NCBI RefSeq assembly: GCF_001278075.1
Contig: NZ_CP011340.1
Location: 3,224,001 to 3,288,000 of the forward strand
Reading direction: 5' to 3'
Source of the DNA: Streptomyces pristinaespiralis
GTDB lineage: Bacteria > Actinomycetota > Actinomycetes > Streptomycetales > Streptomycetaceae
DNA: 64,000 nucleotides
Part shown: positions 49,946 to 58,820 of the stretch, in pieces
Numbering within the stretch: position 1 is the first letter of the stretch
Layout of the letters: each line of letters opens with the position of its first letter
The notes under the pieces: model-generated
What the model saw: the letters and a program-made list of their open reading frames with translations, nothing else
Database searches by the model: none
What the model was told of the DNA's origin: nothing
Translations under genes and position numbers: made by a program

Positions 49946-51853
49946 TCAGCCGTGCTTGGCACGGGACGCCGCGCGGCCGCGCTCCTTCTGGTCCAGGACG
50001 ACCTTGCGGATGCGCACCGCCTCCGGGGTCACCTCGACGCACTCGTCGTCACGGCAGAACTCCAGCGACTGCTCCAGCGAGAGCTTGCGCGGCGGGACGA
50101 TCGCCTCGAAGGAGTCGGCCGAGGACGACCGCATGTTGGTGAGCTTCTTCTCCTTGGTGATGTTCACGTCCATGTCGTCGGAACGCGAGTTCTCGCCGAC
50201 GATCATGCCCTCGTACACCTCGGTGCCGGGCTCGGTGAACAGCACGCCGCGCTCCTGAAGGTTCGTCATCGCGAACGCGGTGACGGCGCCGGAGCGGTCG
50301 GCGACGAGCGAGCCGTTGTTCCGGGTCTGCAGCGGACCGAACCAGGGCTCGTGACCCTCGTGGATGGAGTGCGCGATACCGGTGCCGCGGGTGTTCGTCA
50401 GGAACTCCGTACGGAAGCCGATCAGGCCGCGGGACGGGACCACGAACTCCATGCGGACCCAGCCGGAGCCGTGGTTCGACATGTTGTCCATGCGGCCCTT
50501 GCGGACACCCATGAGCTGGGTGACGGCGCCCATGTGCTCCTCGGGCACGTCGATCGTCATGCGCTCGACCGGCTCGTGGACCTTGCCGTCGACCAGCTTG
50601 GTGACGACCTGCGGCTTGCCGATCGTCAGCTCGAAGCCCTCACGGCGCATCTGCTCGACCAGGATCGCCAGCGCCAGCTCACCGCGGCCCTGCACCTCCC
50701 AGGCGTCGGGGCGCTCGGTGTCCAGCACGCGCAGCGAGACGTTACCGATCAGCTCACGGTCCAGCCGGTCCTTGACCTGACGGGCCGTCACCTTGCGGTC
50801 CTTGACCGCGGACTTCGCGTCCGCGCCCTTGCCGGTGCCGCCGCGGCCGACCAGCGGCGAGGTGTTGGTGCCCACCGTCATCGAGATCGCCGGCTCGTCC
50901 ACCGTGATCAGGGGCAGCGCGATCGGGTTCTCCGGGTCGGCCAGCGTCTCGCCGATCATGATGTCCGGGATACCGGCGACGGCGCAGATGTCACCGGGGC
51001 CGGCCACCTCGGCCGGCTTGCGGGTGAGCGCCTCGGTCATCATCAGCTCGCTGATGCGGACGTTGGAGATCGAGCCGTCACGCTTGATCCAGGCCACGGT
51101 CTGGCCCTTGCGCAGCTCGCCCTGCTCGACGCGGAGCAGCGCGATACGGCCGAGGAAGTTGTCGGCGTCCAGGTTGGTGACGTGGGCCTGCAGCGGGGCG
51201 GACTCGTCGTACTCCGGCGCCGGGACGGTCTCGAGCAGCGTGCTGAAGAACGGCTCCAGGCTGTCGCTGTCGGCCGGGACGGTCCCGTCCTCCGGCTTGG
51301 TCAGCGAGGCGACGCCGTCACGGGCGCACGCGTAGACGATCGGGAACTCGATCTGCTCCTCGGTCGCGTCCAGGTCCAGGAACAGGTCGTACGTCTCGTC
51401 GACGACCTCGGCGATCCGGGAGTCCGGACGGTCCGTCTTGTTGATGCAGAGAATGACCGGCATCTTCGCGGCGAGCGCCTTGCGCAGCACGAAGCGGGTC
51501 TGCGGCAGCGGGCCCTCGGAGGCGTCGACGAGGAGGACGACCGCGTCCACCATCGACAGACCGCGCTCCACCTCGCCGCCGAAGTCGGCGTGGCCGGGGG
51601 TGTCGATGATGTTGATGGTGACCGGGGCCCCGCCGTCCTTGGGGTGGTACTTCACGGCGGTGTTCTTGGCCAGGATCGTGATGCCCTTCTCACGCTCCAG
51701 GTCGTTCGAGTCCATCATGCGGTCGTCGAGCTGCTCCGCGGCGTGCGCGGCGAAGGCACCGGCCTGCTTCAGCATGGCGTCGACCAAGGTGGTCTTGCCG
51801 TGGTCGACGTGGGCGACGATGGCAACGTTACGGATGTCGTGGCGCGTGGGCAT
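49946..51853 (-). CDS. typA: Translational GTPase TypA/BipA
   Basis: Ribosome-associated GTPase of 635 residues, EF-G-like. G1 is AIVAHVDHGKTTLVDAMLKQ, G2 lies near EREKGITILAKNTAV, G3 DTPGHADFGGEVERGL and G4 CINKTDRPDSR. Domains II, III and V follow, then the BipA-specific C-terminal domain, ending QKERGRAASRAKHG. It acts in 50S assembly and stress or cold adaptation in other bacteria. The ATG at 51853 begins MPTRHDIRNVAIVAHVDHGK, the family norm; a longer reading from 51925 is not supported. It is followed in the same direction by opp operon 2. Confidence 0.96.
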   Translation of the reverse strand: MPTRHDIRNVAIVAHVDHGKTTLVDAMLKQAGAFAAHAAEQLDDRMMDSNDLEREKGITILAKNTAVKYHPKDGGAPVTINIIDTPGHADFGGEVERGLSMVDAVVLLVDASEGPLPQTRFVLRKALAAKMPVILCINKTDRPDSRIAEVVDETYDLFLDLDATEEQIEFPIVYACARDGVASLTKPEDGTVPADSDSLEPFFSTLLETVPAPEYDESAPLQAHVTNLDADNFLGRIALLRVEQGELRKGQTVAWIKRDGSISNVRISELMMTEALTRKPAEVAGPGDICAVAGIPDIMIGETLADPENPIALPLITVDEPAISMTVGTNTSPLVGRGGTGKGADAKSAVKDRKVTARQVKDRLDRELIGNVSLRVLDTERPDAWEVQGRGELALAILVEQMRREGFELTIGKPQVVTKLVDGKVHEPVERMTIDVPEEHMGAVTQLMGVRKGRMDNMSNHGSGWVRMEFVVPSRGLIGFRTEFLTNTRGTGIAHSIHEGHEPWFGPLQTRNNGSLVADRSGAVTAFAMTNLQERGVLFTEPGTEVYEGMIVGENSRSDDMDVNITKEKKLTNMRSSSADSFEAIVPPRKLSLEQSLEFCRDDECVEVTPEAVRIRKVVLDQKERGRAASRAKHG

Positions 51854-52231
51854 GCTGGCTGGCGCTTCTCTCGATCGTGGGATCGGGCGTTGGATGTGAT
51901 CCTCGTCCGCCCGCCGGGCGGACACGCCACGGCTTGTCCCATGGTACGGGGCCGCCGGGACCCGGGCCTCCCGGAACGATCGGGTCCGGGACGAACGAGG
52001 CGGGGATCACGCCGCGGCCGGTTCTCCGGCCGGTGCCGACGGGCCCGGCGGAGGCGGTGCGCAACGGCAGGTGGGGAGGCTGCCGGACGAGGGTGATGCA
52101 TGAGCATGCGTGGGGCGAGCCTGGGTCAAAGGTCGGCACGAGCTTGCCCGCCGGCGGTGCCGGCGGGCAAGGAAATTGAGCCAGTTCTGAGGTTGTGACC
52201 TGCGGTTTCTTCTGACCGGCGGCCGGTGCGG
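51854..52231. other. typA upstream region
   Basis: 378 bp without a gene. On the minus strand TACCAT at 51941-51946 is a plausible -10 for typA, giving a leader of about 80 nt. An overlapping short repeat GGACA-10-TGTCC lies just downstream of it. The left-over part carries a hairpin (52143-52171) for the SBP-like gene. No small gene or RNA could be supported. Confidence 0.4.
52143..52171. terminator. Terminator of the LpqW-like gene
   Basis: A perfect 13-bp stem (52143-52155 and 52159-52171), loop GGT, 60 bp after the stop at 52232. Confidence 0.8.
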
Positions 52232-54580
52232 CTACTGCTTGGGGGCAGTGGCGGCCGTCTTGAAACCAATGTCCTGGTATCGGGGCTCCCCGAAGCCGAA
52301 GGCGCCCGCGTTGACCACCTGCTTGCGTGCCGCGACCAGCTCCGGGCGCTGGTAGAGCGGAACGGAACCGGCCGCGGCCCAGATCCGGGCGTCCGCCCTG
52401 CGCATCAGGTCACGGGCGGCGTCCGCGTCGAGCTCCCCGGCGGCCTGGGTGAAGAGCTGGTCGATGTAGTCCGTACCCACCCGTGTGTAGTTCTGCTCGA
52501 CGAGGAGCGAGCCGTCGGAGGCCGGCTTGGGCTTGGCGTAGATCGGCCGGGCGTCGGTCGCGGGGAAGGGGCTCGAGGGCCAGGAGTACAGGGCCAGGTC
52601 GTAGTCGCCGGACGCGATGTGGTCCTTGAAGAAGCTCGCGTCGTCCACCTTGATGATCTCCGTGCGCACCCCGACCCGGTCGAGCATCTGCGCGATCTTG
52701 TCGCCGACGGTGCGCAGCACCTCGGAGCCGGCGCCGGAGGGGAGGACGAAGCGGAGGCTCAGCGGCTTCCCGTCCTTGCCGAGGGCACCGCCCGCGGCGG
52801 CGCCGGGTGCCGCCGTACCGCGCGGGGCGTACGCGCCGGCCATACCGCCCTTGTCCTCGGCCTTCCCGGCCGCCCTGTCCGCGGGGCCGGCGCCGTCGTC
52901 GGTGAGCGACGCTGCCTGGCGCCGGACGGCGACACTCTGGAGCGCGGCGCCGGGGGCGGGGGCGAGGACGTGGGTGACACGGGAGCCGGACCTCGGGTCG
53001 CGGGCCGCCGGCTTGTCGTCACCGACGATGTAGAGCCCGTCGTCGGAGGCGGCGTCCTTGTTCTTCTGCGACGCCGCCGCCGAAGCGCGCGAGGACGGCT
53101 CGGCGGAGGCCTTGCCCGTCGTCTTCTTCTTGTCCTCCTCCTTACCGTCCTTGCCGTTCTCCTCCGGCTTCCCGGCCTCGCCGCCCGCCTTGGCAGGTGC
53201 CTCGCGCAGCCCCTCGGGAGTCCAGCCGGCGTCGGCGAGCAGTGCCTGCGCCTCCTGGGTGTCCTGCTCCCCGAGTGCGGCGCTGTTGTCGGTGTACGCG
53301 GCCTGCCCGGCCAGCGCGAGGTGGTTGCCGGGCGGCTCCGCGGGCAGACCGAGCGGCGTGAGCACGGTCTCGGCCAGCTCCTTGCGGTTCAGCGCCCGGG
53401 CGATCGCCCGGCGCACCCGGTCGTCGGCCAGTGGCCCGGACTCGCCGTTCAGAGCGAGCTGGGTGTACGCGGGTTCCAGTGACTTGCGGACCTCGTACTT
53501 ACTGAGGGCGGACTGTTCCTGCGCGTACTTCTTCTCAGCCTCCGCCGCCCGCTTGCGGGCCTGCTGTGCGACCTCGGCCAGCTCCTCGTCGGAGCCGTGG
53601 GCCATCGCCCACGACTTCAGGGCGGCGGAGGGAGTCCTGGCGGCGCCCGGTCCGTAGGCCAGCGGGCGGCCGCCGCGTCCGGCGTCCTTCACCGCGTAGG
53701 CGATGCGTTCCGCGGCCGAGGGGTCGACAGCCGCCAGATCGAGGCTGCCGGCGGCGAGCGCGGCGACCCGCTTCTCCCGCGGGACGGCGGAAAGCACCAG
53801 TTCGTCGAGCTTGGGACGGTCCCCCCACCAGCGCGGGTTCCGCACGAGCGTGGTGGTGTCGGCCTCCTGGTCGATCTTGGAGATCCGGAACGGTCCCGCC
53901 GTCACCTTGAGCTTCGTGCGGGCCCCGTCGTTGAAGGCCGCCGGGGTCCCGGTGACGTCCTTGGGGTAGAGCGGCGTGAAGAGCGACTGCCAGTCCGCGT
54001 AGGGCTTGGTGAAGGTGACCTTGACCTCGAGGTCGTTCGCACCGCGCTCGACCTTCTGGATCCGGTCGTACCCGGCGTTGCGCGCCGTCCAGTAAGAGGA
54101 ATCCTTTCCGCTCAGGGCCCGCCACTGGGCGAGGAAGTCCGGGGCGCCGATCTCGCGGCCGTCGCTCCACACGGCCTGCTGGTTGAGCTTGTAGAGCACG
54201 ACCTGCTTGGGCTCCCGCTCGACGATCTCCGCCGACTCGAGGTAGTCCGGGTTCCGCTGCGGCCGCCCCTCCGCGTCCAGGGTGAACAGCGCCGGCAGCA
54301 CGGCGCCGGCGATCCGGCCGGTCGTGGCGTCCGCGTCGGCCTGGAAGGAGTTGAGCGTGGCGGGCATCGTGTCGACGGCCCAGCGCAGGGTGCCTCCGTC
54401 GGCGACGAGCTCACGATCGGCGGGCGAGATGTCCTGAGCCGGCGGGTTCCCCCTGCTCTGCTCCTCGCCCGAGCTGCATCCGGCGAGAACGGGGAGTACC
54501 AGCACTCCGCTCGCGAGCAGTGCGACGGGGCGGAGCCTTCGGGAGCATGTCCGCCCGCGGGGGGCTTCGACCTGGGACAT
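52232..54580 (-). CDS. Orphan SBP-fold lipoprotein, LpqW-like, with long low-complexity insertion
   Basis: A 782-residue lipoprotein of the OppA/SBP_bac_5 fold. The signal peptide ends in LAGCSSGEE (Cys about residue 34). The N-terminal lobe shows AVDTMPATLNSFQADADATT and IGAPDFLAQWRALSGKDSSY. A Lys/Glu/Ala-rich linker of about 160 residues (near 440-610) interrupts the fold, then LRFVLPSGAGSEVLRTVGDK resumes it. No permease or ATPase gene is adjacent. In M. tuberculosis the gene next to typA is lpqW, an SBP-fold lipoprotein adapted to control lipomannan synthesis rather than transport, so an LpqW-type role is more likely than peptide uptake. This is synteny plus recollection. Confidence 0.82.
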   Translation of the reverse strand: MSQVEAPRGRTCSRRLRPVALLASGVLVLPVLAGCSSGEEQSRGNPPAQDISPADRELVADGGTLRWAVDTMPATLNSFQADADATTGRIAGAVLPALFTLDAEGRPQRNPDYLESAEIVEREPKQVVLYKLNQQAVWSDGREIGAPDFLAQWRALSGKDSSYWTARNAGYDRIQKVERGANDLEVKVTFTKPYADWQSLFTPLYPKDVTGTPAAFNDGARTKLKVTAGPFRISKIDQEADTTTLVRNPRWWGDRPKLDELVLSAVPREKRVAALAAGSLDLAAVDPSAAERIAYAVKDAGRGGRPLAYGPGAARTPSAALKSWAMAHGSDEELAEVAQQARKRAAEAEKKYAQEQSALSKYEVRKSLEPAYTQLALNGESGPLADDRVRRAIARALNRKELAETVLTPLGLPAEPPGNHLALAGQAAYTDNSAALGEQDTQEAQALLADAGWTPEGLREAPAKAGGEAGKPEENGKDGKEEDKKKTTGKASAEPSSRASAAASQKNKDAASDDGLYIVGDDKPAARDPRSGSRVTHVLAPAPGAALQSVAVRRQAASLTDDGAGPADRAAGKAEDKGGMAGAYAPRGTAAPGAAAGGALGKDGKPLSLRFVLPSGAGSEVLRTVGDKIAQMLDRVGVRTEIIKVDDASFFKDHIASGDYDLALYSWPSSPFPATDARPIYAKPKPASDGSLLVEQNYTRVGTDYIDQLFTQAAGELDADAARDLMRRADARIWAAAGSVPLYQRPELVAARKQVVNAGAFGFGEPRYQDIGFKTAATAPKQ

Positions 54581-54900
54581 GGCTTGTACCTCTTCGTCCT
54601 GTTTCGTCGAATTTAGAGATGATCACACCGATTCCACTCACTGAAGTGGATGGATTGCCGTGCCGGACGCAGACACGGCGACGCTCCCGTGAAGGCCACC
54701 CGTGCGGACGAACCACGAACGCCGCCAACGGGAACAAAAAGGGTGAATATGGGGGGAGTGAGGCTCCGACCATGAGGGGCGCACCGGCAGCGCCTGCGCC
54801 GGGAATCCCCGTACGTCCCCTTCACAAGCGGGGATGTGACGCGCGACACTCGCAGGCGCATGAACGACGCCACCGCACCCCGCGGAAGTGAGGGCAAGTC
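54581..54900. other. Divergent intergenic region
   Basis: 320 bp between the LpqW-like gene and the small coiled-coil gene, AT-richer than average. On the minus strand a TAAATT hexamer lies near 54610 as a weak -10. An inverted repeat CCACT-CACTGA-AGTGG is seen near 54637-54652. No open reading frame with good codon use was found. Confidence 0.35.
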
Positions 54901-55140
54901 ATGTCACAGGAAGATCTCGCGGCCGTCCAGCGCCGCCTCGATGAGCTGGTCCGGCGTGTCGGCCAGCTGGAACAGACCGTCGACCGGCTGAGCGGCTCCC
55001 GCCCGCTCGCGGGCTCCGCCGCACCGGCCGCCAAGGTCCGGACCGAGCTGGTCACCATCCCCGACGCCCCGTACGACAACGCGCTGTGGACCGATTCGGA
55101 CGACGAGGGACTGGGCGTCCGCGACCGGCACGCGCCCTGA
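54901..55140 (+). CDS. Small coiled-coil protein
   Basis: A 79-residue acidic protein. The first 32 residues form a clear amphipathic helix with heptads (EDLAAVQRRLDELVRRVGQL then EQTVDRLSG), followed by an Ala/Pro linker and a polar tail (PDAPYDNALWTDSDDEGLGV). No motif for catalysis or membrane insertion is seen. It starts ATG 54901, with AGTGAGGG before it. It precedes the succinate dehydrogenase operon by 85 bp in the same direction and could be transcribed with it; its role is unknown. Confidence 0.7.
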   Translation: MSQEDLAAVQRRLDELVRRVGQLEQTVDRLSGSRPLAGSAAPAAKVRTELVTIPDAPYDNALWTDSDDEGLGVRDRHAP

Positions 55141-55224
55141 CCGGCCCGGACAGCAGGAGCCGGCCCGCAGGAGGGGCCGGCGGACCGGAGCCCATCCCTG
55201 ATCCCACTCCACCCGGAGTCTTCG

Positions 55225-56046
55225 TTGGCCACTGGTACCGAACCACCACAAGTCGACAAGGGCGTGCACGAGGCCACGCGTGCCGCCATCGGCGCCCGCC
55301 ACCTGCGGACGGACCGCTGGTGGCTGGCCCCGGCCCTGACGGCCGCCGGCCTGCTCGCCTTCATCGTGTACTCGACATGGCGCGCGTTCGCCAATGCCGA
55401 CTACTACGCGGCGCCGTACGTCTCACCCTTCTACTCGCCCTGCCTGGCCGAGAACTGCGAACCGATGCGGTCCGGCCCCAACTGGGAGATCTTCGGCAGC
55501 TGGTGGGGCCTGTCGCCCGCGCTGCTCATCCTGATCTTCCCGCTCGGCTTCCGGCTGACCTGCTACTACTACCGCAAGGCCTACTACCGGGGCTTCTGGG
55601 CCTCTCCCCCGGCCTGCGCGGTCGCCGAGCCGCACAAGAAGTACTCCGGCGAGACCCGCTTCCCGCTGATCATGCAGAACATCCACCGGTACTTCTTCTA
55701 CGCCGCCCTACCGGTCGCCGGGATCCTCACGTACGACACGGTGCTCGCCTTCCGTGACGAGCACTACGAGTGGGGCCACATGGGCCTCGGCACGCTCGTG
55801 TTCCTGGTCAACATCGTGCTGATCTGGGCGTACACCATCTCGTGCCACTCGTGCCGGCACATCATCGGCGGCCGGCTGCGGCACTTCTCCAAGCATCCCG
55901 TGCGCTACCGCCTCTGGGGCTGGGTCGGCAAGCTGAACGCCCGTCACATGCAGCTCGCGTGGGCGTCCCTGTTCAGCGTCGCGCTCGCCGACCTCTACGT
56001 CTACCTCGTCGCGTCCGGCGCCTTCGACGATCCGAGGCTGTTCTAG
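55225..56046 (+). CDS. Succinate dehydrogenase membrane anchor
   Basis: A 273-residue membrane protein with five likely helices. The His-rich context fits haem b and quinone binding: IMQNIHRYFFYAALPVAGIL, EHYEWGHMGLGTLVFLVNIV and ISCHSCRHIIGGRLRHFS. The N-terminal AENCEPMRSGPNWEIFGSWW loop is typical of the actinobacterial Sdh1-type anchor (Rv0249c-like), one long subunit instead of two short ones. TTG start at 55225, with GGAG 7 nt upstream. It is the first gene of the operon with the flavoprotein and Fe-S subunits, 14 bp before sdhA. Confidence 0.9.
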   Translation: MATGTEPPQVDKGVHEATRAAIGARHLRTDRWWLAPALTAAGLLAFIVYSTWRAFANADYYAAPYVSPFYSPCLAENCEPMRSGPNWEIFGSWWGLSPALLILIFPLGFRLTCYYYRKAYYRGFWASPPACAVAEPHKKYSGETRFPLIMQNIHRYFFYAALPVAGILTYDTVLAFRDEHYEWGHMGLGTLVFLVNIVLIWAYTISCHSCRHIIGGRLRHFSKHPVRYRLWGWVGKLNARHMQLAWASLFSVALADLYVYLVASGAFDDPRLF

Positions 56047-56060
56047 ATGGAAGGTGCCTG

Positions 56061-58004
56061 ATGACCGAGCTCGAACGGCAGCAGTGGGACGTCGTGGTGG
56101 TGGGTGCGGGCGGCGCGGGCCTGCGCGCCGCCATCGAGGCGCGCGAGCGGGGCGCGCGTACGGCGGTGATCTGCAAGTCCCTGTTCGGCAAGGCCCACAC
56201 GGTCATGGCGGAGGGCGGCATCGCCGCCTCCATGGGCAACGTGAACGCGGGTGACAACTGGCAGGTGCACTTCCGCGACACCATGCGCGGCGGGAAGTTC
56301 CTCAACCAGTGGCGGATGGCCGAGCTGCACGCCCGCGAGGCGCCCGACCGGGTGTGGGAGCTGGAGACCTGGGGCGCGCTCTTCGACCGCACCGCGGACG
56401 GCCGGATCTCGCAGCGGAACTTCGGCGGACACGAGTACCCGCGTCTCGCCCACGTCGGCGACCGCACCGGCCTCGAACTGATCCGCACCCTCCAGCAGAA
56501 GATCGTCTCCCTCCAGCAGGAGGACAAGCGGGAGCTCGGCGACTACGAGGCCGGTCTCAAGGTCTTCCAGGAATGCACGGTGACGCGGGTCCTGAAGCGG
56601 GACGGCAGGGTCTGCGGTGTCTTCTGCTACGAGCGGGAGTCCGGTCGCTTCTTCGTCCTCGAGGCTCCCTCCGTCGTCCTGGCCACGGGCGGCATCGGCA
56701 AGTCCTTCAAGGTCACCTCCAACTCCTGGGAGTACACCGGGGACGGCCACGCCCTCGCGCTGCTCGCCGGCGCCCCGCTGGTGAACATGGAGTTCGTGCA
56801 GTTCCACCCGACGGGGATGGTCTGGCCCCCGTCGGTGAAGGGCATCCTCGTCACCGAGTCGGTGCGCGGCGACGGCGGGGTGCTGCGGAACTCCGAGGGC
56901 AAGCGGTTCATGTTCGACTACGTGCCCGACGTGTTCAAGGAGAAGTACGCCCAGTCCGAGGACGAGGGCGACCGCTGGTACGAGGACCCGGACAACAACC
57001 GGCGTCCCCCCGAACTGCTGCCGCGCGACGAGGTCGCGCGGGCGATCAACTCCGAGGTCAAGGCGGGCCGCGGGTCCCCGCACGGCGGTGTGTTCCTCGA
57101 CGTGTCCACCCGGATGCCGGCCGACGTGATCCGGCGCCGGCTGCCGTCGATGTACCACCAGTTCAAGGAACTCGCGGACGTCGACATCACGGCGGAGGCC
57201 ATGGAGGTCGGCCCCACCTGCCACTACGTGATGGGCGGCATCGCCGTCGAGTCCGACACCGCGGGCGCGCTCGGCGTCCCCGGGCTGTTCGCGGCCGGAG
57301 AGGTCGCGGGCGGGATGCACGGCTCCAACCGCCTCGGCGGCAACTCGCTCTCCGACCTGCTCGTCTTCGGACGCCGGGCCGGGCTGCACGCGGCCGAGTA
57401 CGCCCAGCGGCTCCCCGCCCGGCCGGCGGTCGACGAGGCCCAGATCGACGCGGCGGCCGCCGAGGCGCTGCGCCCGTTCAGCGCGGAGGGGCCGGAGGCG
57501 GGGGCGGCCCCGGAGAACCCGTACACGCTCCATCAGGAGCTCCAGCAGACGATGAACGACCTGGTCGGCATCATCCGCCGGGCGGGCGAGATGGAGCAGG
57601 CCCTCACGAAACTCGCCGAACTGCGCGAGCGGGCGAGCCGCGCCGGGGTCGAAGGTCACCGGCAGTTCAACCCCGGCTGGCACCTCTCCCTGGACCTGCG
57701 GAACATGCTCCTGGTCAGCGAGTGCATCGCGCGCGCCGCCCTGGAGCGGACGGAGAGCCGCGGCGGCCACACCCGGGAGGACTGCCCCGGCATGGACCGT
57801 GAATGGCGCCGGGTGAACCTGGTGTGCCGGCTCAGGCAGGACGACGACGCCACCGCGGCCGCCGGGGCCACCGGGGCCACCGGGGCCACCGGCCGGATTC
57901 GGCTGGAGCGGAGGACGTCCGAGCCCATCCGTGCCGACCTGCTCGCCCTGTTCGAGAAGGAAGAGCTGATCAAGTACCTCGCCGAGGAGGAGCTGACCGA
58001 GTGA
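56061..58004 (+). CDS. sdhA: Succinate dehydrogenase/fumarate reductase flavoprotein subunit
   Basis: A 647-residue FAD protein that oxidises succinate to fumarate. FAD site: WDVVVVGAGGAGLRAAIEAR. The covalent flavin His is H46 in GKAHTVMAEGGIAAS. The catalytic region has GGHEYPRLAHVGDRTG, ATGGIGKSFKVTSNSWEYTG and HYVMGGIAVESDTAGALGVP. The C-terminus contains a short TGATGATGA stretch encoded by a 9-bp triplicate. Part of the anchor-flavoprotein-FeS operon of the actinobacterial Sdh1 type. Start ATG 56061; stop overlaps sdhB by 4 bp (GTGA). Confidence 0.94.
   Translation: MTELERQQWDVVVVGAGGAGLRAAIEARERGARTAVICKSLFGKAHTVMAEGGIAASMGNVNAGDNWQVHFRDTMRGGKFLNQWRMAELHAREAPDRVWELETWGALFDRTADGRISQRNFGGHEYPRLAHVGDRTGLELIRTLQQKIVSLQQEDKRELGDYEAGLKVFQECTVTRVLKRDGRVCGVFCYERESGRFFVLEAPSVVLATGGIGKSFKVTSNSWEYTGDGHALALLAGAPLVNMEFVQFHPTGMVWPPSVKGILVTESVRGDGGVLRNSEGKRFMFDYVPDVFKEKYAQSEDEGDRWYEDPDNNRRPPELLPRDEVARAINSEVKAGRGSPHGGVFLDVSTRMPADVIRRRLPSMYHQFKELADVDITAEAMEVGPTCHYVMGGIAVESDTAGALGVPGLFAAGEVAGGMHGSNRLGGNSLSDLLVFGRRAGLHAAEYAQRLPARPAVDEAQIDAAAAEALRPFSAEGPEAGAAPENPYTLHQELQQTMNDLVGIIRRAGEMEQALTKLAELRERASRAGVEGHRQFNPGWHLSLDLRNMLLVSECIARAALERTESRGGHTREDCPGMDREWRRVNLVCRLRQDDDATAAAGATGATGATGRIRLERRTSEPIRADLLALFEKEELIKYLAEEELTE
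57861..57887. repeat. Three tandem 9-bp repeats inside sdhA
   Basis: GGGGCCACC occurs three times without gaps, encoding an Ala-Thr-Gly repeat. It stays in frame, so copy-number slippage would change only the linker length. Confidence 0.75.
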
Positions 58005-58771
58005 GCGCCTACCAAGCCCGCTTCAAGGTCTGGCGGGGCGACCCGAGCGGCGGCGGCCTCGAGGATTTCACCGTCGAGGTCAACGACGGAGAGGTCGTCC
58101 TCGACATCATCCACCGCCTCCAGGCCACCCAGGTCTCCGACCTCGCGGTCCGATGGAACTGCAAGGCCGGCAAGTGCGGTTCGTGCAGCGCCGAGATCAA
58201 CGGCCGGCCCCGGCTGATGTGCATGACCCGGATGTCCGTCTTCTCGAAGGAGGAGACGATCACGGTCACCCCGCTGCGGGCGTTCCCCGTGGTGCGCGAC
58301 CTGGTCACCGACGTCTCGTTCAACTACGAGAAGGCCAGGGAGATCCCGGCGTTCGTGCCACCCCCGGAGCTCGCGGCCGGCGAGTACCGGATGCAGCAGA
58401 TGGACGTGGAGCGGTCGCAGGAGTTCCGCAAGTGCATCGAGTGCTTCCTGTGCCAGGACACCTGCCATGTGGTGCGCGACCACGAGGAGAACAAGGAGGC
58501 CTTCGCGGGCCCGCGTTTCCTGATGCGCATCGCCGAACTGGACATGCACCCGCTGGACGCCGCCGCCGGGACGGGGCTGGACCGCAGGACGACGGCCCAG
58601 GACGAGCACGGACTGGGCTACTGCAACATCACCAAGTGCTGCACGGAGGTCTGCCCCGAGGGCATCAAGATCACGGACAACGCGCTGATCCCGATGAAGG
58701 AACGCGCCGCGGACCGCAAGTACGACCCCCTGGTGTGGCTGGGCAACAAGATCAGGCGCCGGGAGTCCTGA
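58001..58771 (+). CDS. sdhB: Succinate dehydrogenase iron-sulfur subunit
   Basis: A 256-residue Fe-S protein passing electrons from FAD to quinone. The 2Fe-2S ligands are C54, C59, C62 and C74 (NCKAGKCGSC, RLMC). The 4Fe and 3Fe centres use CIECFLCQDTCHV and YCNITKCCTEVCPEGI. It begins with GTG 58001, sharing the sdhA stop (GTGA), so synthesis is coupled. The following hairpin ends the operon. Confidence 0.94.
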   Translation: MSAYQARFKVWRGDPSGGGLEDFTVEVNDGEVVLDIIHRLQATQVSDLAVRWNCKAGKCGSCSAEINGRPRLMCMTRMSVFSKEETITVTPLRAFPVVRDLVTDVSFNYEKAREIPAFVPPPELAAGEYRMQQMDVERSQEFRKCIECFLCQDTCHVVRDHEENKEAFAGPRFLMRIAELDMHPLDAAAGTGLDRRTTAQDEHGLGYCNITKCCTEVCPEGIKITDNALIPMKERAADRKYDPLVWLGNKIRRRES

Positions 58772-58772
58772 A

Positions 58773-58811
58773 CCGCGGGAGCCGGCGCGTCTCCCGCGCC
58801 GGCTCCCGCGG
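58773..58811. terminator. sdh operon terminator
   Basis: A perfect 17-bp stem (58773-58789 and 58795-58811), loop TCTCC, 2 bp after the sdhB stop. It also lies just before the end of the convergent GH18-like gene. Confidence 0.9.
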
Positions 58812-58820
58812 CCCGGGCTG

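Noticed and set aside
49952..52096. A 714-codon plus-strand frame opposite typA
   Set aside because: typA is certain by its GTPase motifs; the frame is its shadow.
54637..54652. Short repeat CCACT-CACTGA-AGTGG as a regulator site
   Set aside because: Five-base arms arise by chance at this length; noted but not claimed as a feature of its own.
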